Shown piece after piece: positions 5,329 through 11,347 of a stretch of DNA of 11,347 nt. The stretch spans positions 1 through 11,347 of the forward strand of contig NZ_JNYJ01000097.1 of the NCBI RefSeq assembly GCF_000716715.1. Direction: 5' to 3'. The notes beneath the pieces were generated by a model, which saw nothing but the letters and a program-made list of their open reading frames with translations, had not been told where the DNA came from and searched no databases. Each line of letters begins with the position of its first letter. The first letter of the stretch is position 1. Origin of the DNA: Dactylosporangium aurantiacum (GTDB lineage: Bacteria; Actinomycetota; Actinomycetes; Mycobacteriales; Micromonosporaceae). A program made the position numbers and the translations under genes.

Positions 5329-6156
5329 TCAGCGCTCCAGCACCGGCACGAGCCTGGCCGGCGGTGTCGGGCGGCGGCTCCACTCCCGCGGGTAGCCGAC
5401 CGACACCTCCTGGTGCCGCACGCCGTCCTGCCAGGTCGTGCGGGGGATGTGGAGGTGGCCGTACACGACCTCGCGGGCCCGGAACCGGGTCGGCCAGTCG
5501 GCGGTCAGGTCGGTGCCGCACCACAGCGCGAACTCCGGGTAGCGCAGCACGTCGGTGGGGTGGCGCACCAGCGGGAAGTGGTTGACCAGCACCGTCGGCA
5601 GCTCCCGCGCGGCGGCCTCCAGCCGCGGCTCGGTCAGCTCGACCCTGGCCCGGCACCACGCGTCGCGGCCCTCGTACGGGTCGAAGTGCAGCAGCACCTC
5701 GTCGGTGCCGACGATCCCGGCCGCCTGCGCGGTCGCCAGGGCCTCCGCGGTGCTCGACGTGCCCGCCGGCCACCACGAGTAGTCGTAGAGCACGAAGAGC
5801 GGTGCCACGATCACCGGGCCGCCGGGGCCGTCCCACACCGGGTAGGGGTCCTCCGGGGTGACGACGCCGATGTTGCGGCACGCCGCCACGAGCCGCTGGT
5901 ACCGCTCCTCGCCGCGGGACTGGTCGGGGTCGTCGCGGGTCGTCCACAGCTCGTGGTTGCCGGGCACCCAGATCAGGTTCGCGAAGCGCTCCCGCAGCGT
6001 GCGCAGCGCCCACGTGACGTCGGCGACCTTCTCCCCGACGTCGCCGGCCACGATCAGCCAGTCGTCGTCGTGCGTCGGCTTCAGCTGCTCGACGATCTCC
6101 CGGTTCTCTTGGTACGACACATGCAGATCACTGATCGCCAGCAGTCGTCCGGTCAC
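5329..6156 (-). CDS. Metallophosphoesterase, PptH (Rv2795c)-like
   Basis: A 275-residue calcineurin-type phosphoesterase with a full set of metal-site motifs: D10 and H12 (SDLHVSY), D39 (AGDVGE), N67-H68 (GNHELW), H193 (VNHFPLV), and H234/H236 (YGHLHIP). Long segments resemble Mycobacterium tuberculosis Rv2795c as I recall it, for example DDWLIVAGDV, WVPGNHELWTT and VSVGYPREW. That protein (PptH) removes phosphopantetheine from carrier proteins and is encoded beside the transferase PptT. No pptT is beside this gene: downstream is the convergent LLM gene. The C-terminal tail after GYPREW is shorter than I recall for Rv2795c. The start is GTG at 6156 with a modest AAGGT site. Confidence is high for the fold and moderate for PptH function. 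Confidence 0.9.
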   Translation of the reverse strand: MTGRLLAISDLHVSYQENREIVEQLKPTHDDDWLIVAGDVGEKVADVTWALRTLRERFANLIWVPGNHELWTTRDDPDQSRGEERYQRLVAACRNIGVVTPEDPYPVWDGPGGPVIVAPLFVLYDYSWWPAGTSSTAEALATAQAAGIVGTDEVLLHFDPYEGRDAWCRARVELTEPRLEAAARELPTVLVNHFPLVRHPTDVLRYPEFALWCGTDLTADWPTRFRAREVVYGHLHIPRTTWQDGVRHQEVSVGYPREWSRRPTPPARLVPVLER

Positions 6157-6222
6157 GGTTGGACCTTATCCGCTGCCATCGCCCGACGCCGATCCAGTGG
6201 ACGGTCGTCCCGCGGGCGGCGG

Positions 6223-6253
6223 GCGGGGCCGCACCGGTGTGGTGCGGCCCCGC
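6223..6253 (-). terminator. Terminator hairpin of the Pro/Gly-rich repeat gene
   Basis: A perfect 13-bp stem, GCGGGGCCGCACC (6223-6235) with GGTGCGGCCCCGC (6241-6253), and a 5-nt loop begin 13 bp beyond the stop of the leftward repeat-protein gene. It lies upstream of the metallophosphoesterase start, so it should insulate that gene from read-through. Confidence 0.75.
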
Positions 6254-6266
6254 TGCCGGTGTGCGC

Positions 6267-7094
6267 TCAGCCGACGGTGGGGATGGGCACCACCGTGTCG
6301 GTCGGGATCGGCACCGGCACGCTGGCGCACGACGGCGACGCGCCGGGCACCGGTGTCATGCCGTCGCTGGGCGTCGCGATCGGCGTGGAGCCGTTCATGC
6401 CGGGCGGGATGATGACCGCCGGTCCGGTGCCCGACGGCAGCGCGCCGGTCGGGTCGGTCGGGCCGGGCACCACCGTGGTGGGTGTCGCCGCGGCGCTGAC
6501 GCCCGGCTGGCCACCCGGGTACCCGGGCGCGCCGGGGTCGGTGGTCGTGCCGAGCCCACCGGGCAGGCCCGGGTCGACGGTCCCACCCGTGCCGGGCCCG
6601 GCCGTGCCACCCATGCCACCGGGCAGCCCCGGGTCAACGGTGCCACCCGTGCCGGGACCCGCCGTGCCACCCATGCCACCGGGCAGCCCCGGGTCGACCG
6701 TGCCACCGGGCACCGGGTTGCCGTAGGGATCGGTCGTGCCGGGCACCGGGCTGCCGTACGGATCGGTGGTGCCGGGTGCGGGGCTGCCGTACGGATCGGT
6801 GGTGCCGGGTGCGGGGCTGCCGTACGGGCCGGCGGTCGCGCCGGGGTCCGTCGAGCACGGGTCCGGCGTCGAGAACGGGCCCCCGCTCATCGACGGATCG
6901 GGCGGGACCGCGGTGCTCGGGTCGCCCACCGGCGGCATCGTCTCCGCGACCCGGGCCGTGGCGTCACCTCCCGTGGTGTGCGCGCCCGCCGCCTGGACGA
7001 GCCCGCCGGTCAGCGCGACGAGGAACCCCGCCGTGCCGACCACGACCGGAGTCTTGAGCCGGCCACCTTTCAGACGCTGCCGTGACTGAGCCAT
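6267..7094 (-). CDS. Secreted Pro/Gly/Thr-rich repeat protein
   Basis: A 275-residue protein of no recognised family. Residues 1-38 look like a signal peptide or anchor: a basic stretch (RQRLKGGRLK), a hydrophobic core (TPVVVGTAGFLVALTGGLV) and AAGA as a possible cleavage site. The rest is extracellular low complexity. Residues 90-131 hold four 11-residue repeats of the form DPYGSPAPGTT. Residues 131-181 hold 20-residue repeats of the form GTVDPGLPGGMGGTAGPGTG. A Pro/Thr/Val-rich tail follows. C80 and C256 are the only cysteines and flank the repeats, so they could form one disulphide. There is no LPXTG sorting signal. The composition suggests an extended, collagen-like or mucin-like surface or matrix protein. 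It diverges from the GH92 gene; ATG 7094 has only a weak ribosome site. The function is unknown. Confidence 0.75.
   Translation of the reverse strand: MAQSRQRLKGGRLKTPVVVGTAGFLVALTGGLVQAAGAHTTGGDATARVAETMPPVGDPSTAVPPDPSMSGGPFSTPDPCSTDPGATAGPYGSPAPGTTDPYGSPAPGTTDPYGSPVPGTTDPYGNPVPGGTVDPGLPGGMGGTAGPGTGGTVDPGLPGGMGGTAGPGTGGTVDPGLPGGLGTTTDPGAPGYPGGQPGVSAAATPTTVVPGPTDPTGALPSGTGPAVIIPPGMNGSTPIATPSDGMTPVPGASPSCASVPVPIPTDTVVPIPTVG
6551..6712 (-). repeat. 60-bp tandem repeats coding 20-residue units
   Basis: Near-identical 60-bp units run from 6571 to 6630 and from 6631 to 6690, with partial copies at each side (about 6551-6570 and 6691-6712). The unit encodes the TVDPGLPGGMGGTAGPGTGG repeat of the secreted protein. 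Divergence between the two full units is only a few bases, so the expansion is recent or kept by recombination; copy number may vary between strains. Confidence 0.85.
6718..6849 (-). repeat. 33-bp tandem repeats coding 11-residue PYGSPAPG units
   Basis: Four 33-bp units begin at 6718, 6751, 6784 and 6817, recognisable by CTGCCGTACGGATCGG or a close variant. They encode the DPYGSPAPGTT motif, with a strictly kept Tyr-Gly pair and Ser/Asn or Ala/Val changes. Confidence 0.85.
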
Positions 7095-7139
7095 CTCGTA
7101 GAAACCCCCGTTGGTCTCGTTCTCACGCGATCTTCACTT

Positions 7140-7169
7140 TGAGTATTTGACCAACTACACAGCGCTCAA
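7140..7169 (-). promoter_or_regulatory. Candidate promoter of the repeat-protein gene
   Basis: Minus-strand TTGAGC (7164-7169), 18 bp, TACTCA (7140-7145), located in the 211-bp divergent region between the repeat-protein and GH92 genes. The -10 is a poor match, so this is tentative. The rest of that region is AT-richer than its surroundings and includes an A tract near 7219-7225 upstream of the GH92 -35. Confidence 0.3.
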
Positions 7170-7248
7170 ACGCAAGATCGCGGCCATCCGTGCACCCGGC
7201 CCGTCGATCGGCCGCCATGAAAAAAGTGTGCCAACGATGTCAGCGGCG

Positions 7249-7278
7249 TTGACCTGCTACTACTGACGCCCATAGTTT
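7249..7278 (+). promoter_or_regulatory. GH92 gene promoter
   Basis: TTGACC (7249-7254), 18 bp, TAGTTT (7273-7278), continuing as TAGTTTTCAC. The same arrangement precedes the GH16 gene (10202-10235). Initiation near 7286 gives a leader of about 20 nt. The small palindrome CATCC-TT-GGATG (7282-7293) lies at the predicted start site, and an A tract lies about 25 bp upstream of the -35. Confidence 0.65.
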
Positions 7279-7305
7279 TCACATCCTTGGATGGATGGAG
7301 GAACT

Positions 7306-10107
7306 ATGAGGACAGTCAGAGGCGGGCGGGCGCTCGTCGCGGTCGCGCTGCTGGCGGCCGTCGCCGCGACTCCGCTCGCCGCGGCCGCGCCGGCGTTCGC
7401 GGTCACGAACCCGGCCGGCTACGTCAACACCCTCGTCGGCACCAACGGCGGTGAGACCTTCCCCGGCGCCGACACGCCGTACGGGATGGTGCAGTGGAGC
7501 CCGGAGAACACCGCCGGGAACCAGACCAGGACCGTGCGGCCCGGCGGCTACGGGTACAACACCACCCGGATCCGCGGGTTCAGCCTCACGCACATGTCGG
7601 GCACCGGCTGCGCGGGCGGCTCCGGCGACATCCCCTTCATGCCGTACGTCGGCACCGTCGGCACCTCGCCGTCGGCGGACACCACCGACGCCACGTACGC
7701 GAGCGGCTTCTCCCACGCCGACGAGACCGCCACCGCCGGCTACTACCGGGTGCGGCTCGGCTCCGGGGTCACCACGGAGCTGACCGCCACGACCCGCACC
7801 GGCTCGGGCCGGTTCACGTACCCGACCGGCAGCACCGCCTCGATGCTGATCCGCACCGCCAGCTCCGAGGTGGGCAGCAGCGCGGCGCAGGTGAGCATCG
7901 ACGCCGCGAACCGCACCATCAGCGGCTCGGTGACCAGCGGCAACTTCTGCGGCTACATCAACGCCGTCGGCCGGCGCAGCTACTACACGCTGCACTTCAC
8001 CGCCGTGTTCGACAAGCCGTTCAGCAGCGTCGGCACCTGGCAGGACACCACGCTGCGGCCCGGCACGACGAGCGCGTCGGGCGGCACCACGTACGGCACC
8101 GACGGCTGGCCGGTCGCCGGCCGCGGCTCCGGCGGCTACGTCACCTTCGACCTCAGCCAGGGCACGACCGTCGGCGTGCGGGTCGGCATCTCCTACGTGA
8201 GCCAGGCCAACGCGCAGGCGAACCTCGCCGCCGAGAACCCGGCCGGGACCAGCTTCGACACGGTGCGCCAGCGGGCCACCGACGCGTGGAACACCGAGCT
8301 CGGCCGCATCGACGTGGGCGGCGGCACGACCGCGCAGCTGCAGACGTTCTACACCGCGCTGTACCACGCGCTGCTGCACCCGAACGTGTTCAGCGACGTC
8401 AACGGCCAGTACGTGGGCATGGACCAGCAGGTGCACACGGCGGCGGCCGGGCACGCGCAGTACGCCAACTTCTCCGGCTGGGACGTGTACCGCGGGCAGG
8501 TCCAGCTGGTGACGCTGCTGCGCCCGGACGTCGGCGCGGACATCGCGCAGTCGCTGCTCAACCAGGCCAACCAGAACGGCGGGGTCTGGGACCGCTGGAC
8601 CCACAACCAGGGCGGCACGCACGTGATGACCGGCGACCCGGCGCACGCGGCGGTGCCGAGCATCTACGCGTTCGGCGGCACCGGCTTCGACGCGGCCGGC
8701 GCGCTCAGCTCGATGGTGCGCGCCGCGACCACCGTCACCGCGGCGGACCTCAGCCGCGACGGCTGGAACGTGATGGTCGTCGGCGAGCGGCCGTCGCTGG
8801 ACAAGTGGCTGTCGGTCAACTACGTCCCCGCCAACGGCAACGCGTGGGGCGGCGCCGGCGAGACCCTCGAGGACTCGGTCGCCGACTTCGGCGTCTCACA
8901 GCTGGCCCAGCGGCTCGGCAGCGCCACCACCGCGCAGCAGTTCCTGGCCCGGGCGCAGTACTGGAAGAACGTCTACAACCCCGGCAACGGCGGCTACGTC
9001 CAGGACCGCAACGAGAACGGCACCTGGCCGTCGTTCAACCCGGCCAGCTCGGCGGGGTTCGCGGAGGGCAGCGCCGCCCAGTACACCTGGATGGTCCCGC
9101 ACAACGTGCGCGGCCTCTTCGACCGGATGGGCGGCAACGCCACCGCCGTCAGCCGCCTGGACAGCTTCTTCCACAACAGCGACGGCAGCTGGGCCCTGAC
9201 GAACGCCGGCGGCACGAAGGCCGAGATGGACAACGAGCCGTCGATCTGGGTGCCGTGGCTCTACAACTTCGCCGGCCGCCCCGACAAGGCGCAGCAGACG
9301 ATCCGCCAGGTCCTCAACGCGCTGTGGGCGCCGACCCCGTCGGGCATCCCCGGCCAGGACGACCTCGGGGCGATGTCCGCCTGGTACGTGTGGTCGGCGA
9401 TCGGCCTGCACCCGCTGACCCCGGGCCGGGCCGAGCTGCTGCTGTCGGCGCCGCTGTTCCCGCAGGTCACCGTCAACCGGGGCAACGGCAGGACGATCAC
9501 CGTCACCGCGCCGGGCGCCGCGACCTACGTGCAGGGGCTCACCGTCAACGGGGTCACGTCCAACCGGGCGTGGCTGCCCGAGTCGTTCGTCGCCAACGGC
9601 GGCACCCTGGCGTTCACCGTCGGGACCACGGCCACCACGTGGGGCAGCGCCGCCGCGGACGCCCCGCCGTCGTTCGACGTGGCCGCGGGCCCGCCCAACC
9701 TCGCGCTGAACCGGCCCGCCACCGGCTCCGCCGCGTGCAACGCCAACGAGGGCCCCGCCAAGGCCGTCAACGGCAGCGTCTCCGGCGGCACCAGCGACAA
9801 GTTCTGCTCGACCGCCGCGACGAAGTACCTGCAGGTCGACCTCGGCGCCGCCACCGCCGTCAGGTCGGTCACCCTGCGCCACGCCGGTGCCGGCGGGGAG
9901 AGCACGTCGTGGAACACCCGCGACTTCGACCTGCAGGTCTCCACCGACGGCAGCGCCTGGACCACCGTGGCGCAGGTGCGCGGCAACACCGCCAGCGTCT
10001 CGTCGCACCCGTTCACCGCCACCGCCCGCTACGTGAGGGTCAACGTCCTGGCGGCGGAGCAGGGCTCCGGTGGCGCGACGCGCATCTATGAGTTCGAGGT
10101 GTACTGA
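7306..10107 (+). CDS. Secreted GH92 alpha-mannosidase with C-terminal CBM32
   Basis: A 933-residue secreted enzyme. The signal peptide is about residues 1-32 (cleavage after APAFA). The GH92 body (about 33-790) has the family N-terminal signature (YVNTLVGTNGGETFPGADTP, GFSLTHMSGTG, GDIPFMPY), the TLE segment with E522 (the likely general acid), DNEP with E644, and GQDD with D685/D686 followed by LGAMSAWYVWSAIG. GH92 enzymes are calcium-dependent exo-mannosidases acting on N-glycans and yeast mannan. Retention of the TLE glutamate favours a true mannosidase over a mannose-phosphate uncapping enzyme. Residues 798-933 form a discoidin-type CBM32 (NLALNRPATGS to RIYEFEVY). I prefer ATG 7306, after GGAGGA (7297-7302), to the in-frame ATG at 7291, because the signal peptide then begins at MRTVRGG and the ribosome site is outside the gene. 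Confidence 0.93.
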   Translation: MRTVRGGRALVAVALLAAVAATPLAAAAPAFAVTNPAGYVNTLVGTNGGETFPGADTPYGMVQWSPENTAGNQTRTVRPGGYGYNTTRIRGFSLTHMSGTGCAGGSGDIPFMPYVGTVGTSPSADTTDATYASGFSHADETATAGYYRVRLGSGVTTELTATTRTGSGRFTYPTGSTASMLIRTASSEVGSSAAQVSIDAANRTISGSVTSGNFCGYINAVGRRSYYTLHFTAVFDKPFSSVGTWQDTTLRPGTTSASGGTTYGTDGWPVAGRGSGGYVTFDLSQGTTVGVRVGISYVSQANAQANLAAENPAGTSFDTVRQRATDAWNTELGRIDVGGGTTAQLQTFYTALYHALLHPNVFSDVNGQYVGMDQQVHTAAAGHAQYANFSGWDVYRGQVQLVTLLRPDVGADIAQSLLNQANQNGGVWDRWTHNQGGTHVMTGDPAHAAVPSIYAFGGTGFDAAGALSSMVRAATTVTAADLSRDGWNVMVVGERPSLDKWLSVNYVPANGNAWGGAGETLEDSVADFGVSQLAQRLGSATTAQQFLARAQYWKNVYNPGNGGYVQDRNENGTWPSFNPASSAGFAEGSAAQYTWMVPHNVRGLFDRMGGNATAVSRLDSFFHNSDGSWALTNAGGTKAEMDNEPSIWVPWLYNFAGRPDKAQQTIRQVLNALWAPTPSGIPGQDDLGAMSAWYVWSAIGLHPLTPGRAELLLSAPLFPQVTVNRGNGRTITVTAPGAATYVQGLTVNGVTSNRAWLPESFVANGGTLAFTVGTTATTWGSAAADAPPSFDVAAGPPNLALNRPATGSAACNANEGPAKAVNGSVSGGTSDKFCSTAATKYLQVDLGAATAVRSVTLRHAGAGGESTSWNTRDFDLQVSTDGSAWTTVAQVRGNTASVSSHPFTATARYVRVNVLAAEQGSGGATRIYEFEVY

Positions 10108-10115
10108 CGGCTCCG

Positions 10116-10145
10116 GGCCGGCCCCGCGACCCGGCGGGGCCGGCC
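10116..10145 (+). terminator. Terminator hairpin of the GH92 gene
   Basis: A perfect 12-bp stem, GGCCGGCCCCGC (10116-10127) with GCGGGGCCGGCC (10134-10145), and a 6-nt loop start 8 bp after the stop codon. It separates the GH92 transcript from the GH16 gene, which has its own promoter. Confidence 0.75.
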
Positions 10146-10146
10146 A

Positions 10147-10190
10147 CCTTATGGCGGCCTTATGGCGACCTTGTGTCGGCCTGTGGCCGG
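10147..10190 (+). repeat. Four 11-bp phased direct repeats upstream of the GH16 promoter
   Basis: Consecutive 11-mers are CCTTATGGCGG, CCTTATGGCGA, CCTTGTGTCGG and CCTGTGGCCGG, agreeing with the first at 10, 9 and 7 of 11 positions. They end 11 bp before the GH16 -35 hexamer. The near-helical period would place protein contacts on one face of the DNA, as at sites of OmpR/PhoB-type activators, which bind 11-bp direct repeats. Confidence 0.55.
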
Positions 10191-10201
10191 GCGGACCGGT
10201 G

Positions 10202-10231
10202 TTGACCCAGCCGCAGTGATGGACGTAGTTT
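10202..10231 (+). promoter_or_regulatory. GH16 gene promoter
   Basis: TTGACC (10202-10207), 18 bp, TAGTTT (10226-10231), continuing as TAGTTTTCAC. The hexamers, spacing and 10-mer are identical to those of the GH92 promoter, while the spacer sequences differ, as expected for a conserved functional element rather than a duplication. Confidence 0.65.
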
Positions 10232-10238
10232 TCACGCA

Positions 10239-10253
10239 CATCGATCATCGATG
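10239..10253. promoter_or_regulatory. 15-bp palindrome at the GH16 transcription start
   Basis: CATCGAT-C-ATCGATG is a perfect palindrome centred at 10246. It is flanked by TTTTCA (10229-10234) and TGAAAA (10252-10257), which are also complementary. It begins 8 bp after the -10, so a bound repressor would block initiation. It is a likely operator for a sugar-responsive regulator. Confidence 0.5.
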
Positions 10254-10294
10254 AAAATTCCGACCGCCAACGGAATGCTCCAGGAGGCACCGCC

Positions 10295-11347
10295 ATGCCC
10301 GTGAAAGCCGTCCCGCCACGCCCCGCGCTGGCCGCCGCCGCGCTGGTCCTCGCGACCGCGCTCGGCGCGGTCGCGGTCACCGCCGCGACCACCGGCCAGG
10401 CCGGCGCGGCCGCGAACAGCTGCGGCAACGTGTTCGACGACTTCAACTACGCCTCGTCCACCGACGCCGGTTTCACCGGCCACGGCTGGGTGCCCCGCGG
10501 CAACGCCGGCGGTCCCGGCGTGCCCGGCGCCACCTGGTCGCCGGCGCAGATCACGTTCCCCACCTCCGGCGGGCAGAAGGTGCTGCAGCTGACCGCGTCG
10601 ACCGACGGCACCGGCGCCGGCACCAGGCAGGCCGAGGTGTACTCGGCACAGAAGCGGTACTTCGAGGGCACCTACGCCAGCCGGATCCGCTTCGCCGACA
10701 CGCCGACGTCCGGCAACGACGGCGACCACGTCAACGAGACGTTCTTCGCGATCAGCCCGCTCAACGGCGACCTCGACCCCACCTACAGTGAGCTGGACTT
10801 CTCCGAGTACCTGCCCAACGGCGGCTGGGGCGAGACCGGCCCGATCAACTACCAGACCAGCTGGTACACGTACCGCAACGAACCGTGGTACGCCGACAAC
10901 ACCCACTCCGAGCAGCGCCGCAGCTACGACGGCTGGCACGACCTGGTCGTCCAGGTCTCCGGCGGGCACGTCAGGTACCACATCGACGGTGTCCTGGTCG
11001 GCGACCACTCCGGCAAGTTCTACCCGCGCCAGACGATGACCGTGAACTGGAACCTGTGGTTCATCGACACCGCCACCCACACCGGCGGCACGTCCACCTA
11101 CGTCCAGCAGGTCGACTGGTTCCTCTTCGCCCGCAACCAGGTGCTGTCCCCGGCCCAGGCGACCGCGCAGGCCGCCGCGTACCGCGCCGCCGGCACCACC
11201 TTCACCGACACGTTCGACACCGCCCCGCCGTGCGGCTCCACCACCACCGCCGGCCCGATCATCGGCCAGGGCAGCAACCGGTGCATCGACGTGCCCAGCT
11301 CCAACGCCGTGGACGGCAACCGGCTGCAGATCTGGGACTGCAACGGC
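10295..11347 (+). CDS. Secreted GH16-type beta-glucanase with CBM13 (partial, 3' end beyond window)
   Basis: The frame is open from ATG 10295 to the last base (351 codons, no stop). AGGAGG (10282-10287) precedes the start by 7 nt. The signal peptide is about residues 1-39 (MPVKAVPPRPALAAAALVLA and on to AGAAA). Residues about 41-300 resemble a concanavalin-like GH16 domain; the catalytic signature ExDxxE is present as ELDFSE with E166, D168 and E171, followed by Trp/Tyr-rich strands (TSWYTYRNEPWY, GWHDLVVQVSGGHVRYHIDG, TVNWNLWFID). After a short linker (PPCGSTTTAGP, about 311-321), a ricin-type CBM13 begins (GSNRCIDVPSSNAVDGNRLQ, IWDCNG) and is cut by the edge. GH16 enzymes cleave beta-1,3 or mixed-linked glucans or galactans; the substrate is not determinable. 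Its promoter is shared in type with the GH92 gene. Confidence 0.85.
   Translation, partial: MPVKAVPPRPALAAAALVLATALGAVAVTAATTGQAGAAANSCGNVFDDFNYASSTDAGFTGHGWVPRGNAGGPGVPGATWSPAQITFPTSGGQKVLQLTASTDGTGAGTRQAEVYSAQKRYFEGTYASRIRFADTPTSGNDGDHVNETFFAISPLNGDLDPTYSELDFSEYLPNGGWGETGPINYQTSWYTYRNEPWYADNTHSEQRRSYDGWHDLVVQVSGGHVRYHIDGVLVGDHSGKFYPRQTMTVNWNLWFIDTATHTGGTSTYVQQVDWFLFARNQVLSPAQATAQAAAYRAAGTTFTDTFDTAPPCGSTTTAGPIIGQGSNRCIDVPSSNAVDGNRLQIWDCNG

Noticed and set aside
6551..6849. Repeat array as a possible CRISPR
   Set aside because: The units are contiguous, multiples of three, in frame within a secreted protein, and have no unique spacers.
7291..7305. Upstream ATG as the GH92 start
   Set aside because: It would put the GGAGGA ribosome site inside the coding sequence and add MDGGT before an otherwise normal signal peptide.
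7494..10091. Long + strand frame inside the GH92 gene
   Set aside because: It is out of frame with the GH92 domains, very Arg/His-rich and without motifs.
8896..11080. Minus-strand open frames (8896-10446 and 10232-11080)
   Set aside because: They are antisense to GH92 and GH16, whose signal peptides, ribosome sites and catalytic motifs are clear; the antisense translations are Gly/Val/Ala-rich low complexity.

Overview
The window is chromosomal DNA from a high-GC Gram-positive actinomycete. The evidence is strong G/C bias at third codon positions, an F420-type oxidoreductase, a streptogrisin-like protease, secreted carbohydrate-active enzymes with CBM32 and CBM13 modules, and a 16S rRNA leader of actinobacterial type. 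The style of the secreted enzymes suggests Micromonosporaceae or a relative, but this is inference. No mobile element, tRNA or CRISPR array was seen.

Layout. Bases 1-344 hold the promoter and leader of an rRNA operon that reads leftward; the 16S gene lies just off the left edge. Next come three leftward genes in transcription order: a cysteine-poor ribosomal protein S4 paralogue (1968-2576), a SolA/sarcosine oxidase-type flavoenzyme (795-1949) and a small unknown protein with CxxC and CxH motifs (345-788). Diverging from S4 by only 44 bp is a DUF2470 (haem-utilisation type) gene at 2621-3424. The gap contains a 19-bp palindrome that matches every position of the IdeR/DtxR/DmdR iron-box consensus and covers the -10 hexamer of the S4 promoter. 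It is followed by a secreted S1 protease (3467-4300), an LLM-class F420-dependent oxidoreductase (4371-5285), a convergent PptH-like metallophosphoesterase (5329-6156), a secreted Pro/Gly-rich repeat protein (6267-7094), a GH92 alpha-mannosidase with C-terminal CBM32 (7306-10107), and a GH16-type secreted glucanase with a CBM13 that runs off the right edge (10295 to end).

How the genes fit together. The most interesting unit is the 345-3424 block. A perfect iron box between a zinc-ribbon-less S4 and a haem-type DUF2470 gene suggests that iron starvation, not the usual zinc starvation, switches on an alternative ribosomal protein together with a haem/iron acquisition function. The flavin oxidase and the small CxxC protein may be in the same transcript. 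The right-hand third looks like a secreted polymer-degradation locus. The GH92 and GH16 genes have matching promoters (TTGACC, 18 bp, TAGTTTTCAC), which suggests co-regulation of mannan and beta-glucan attack, for example on yeast or fungal cell walls. All functional assignments are from reading the sequence; no database search was possible.
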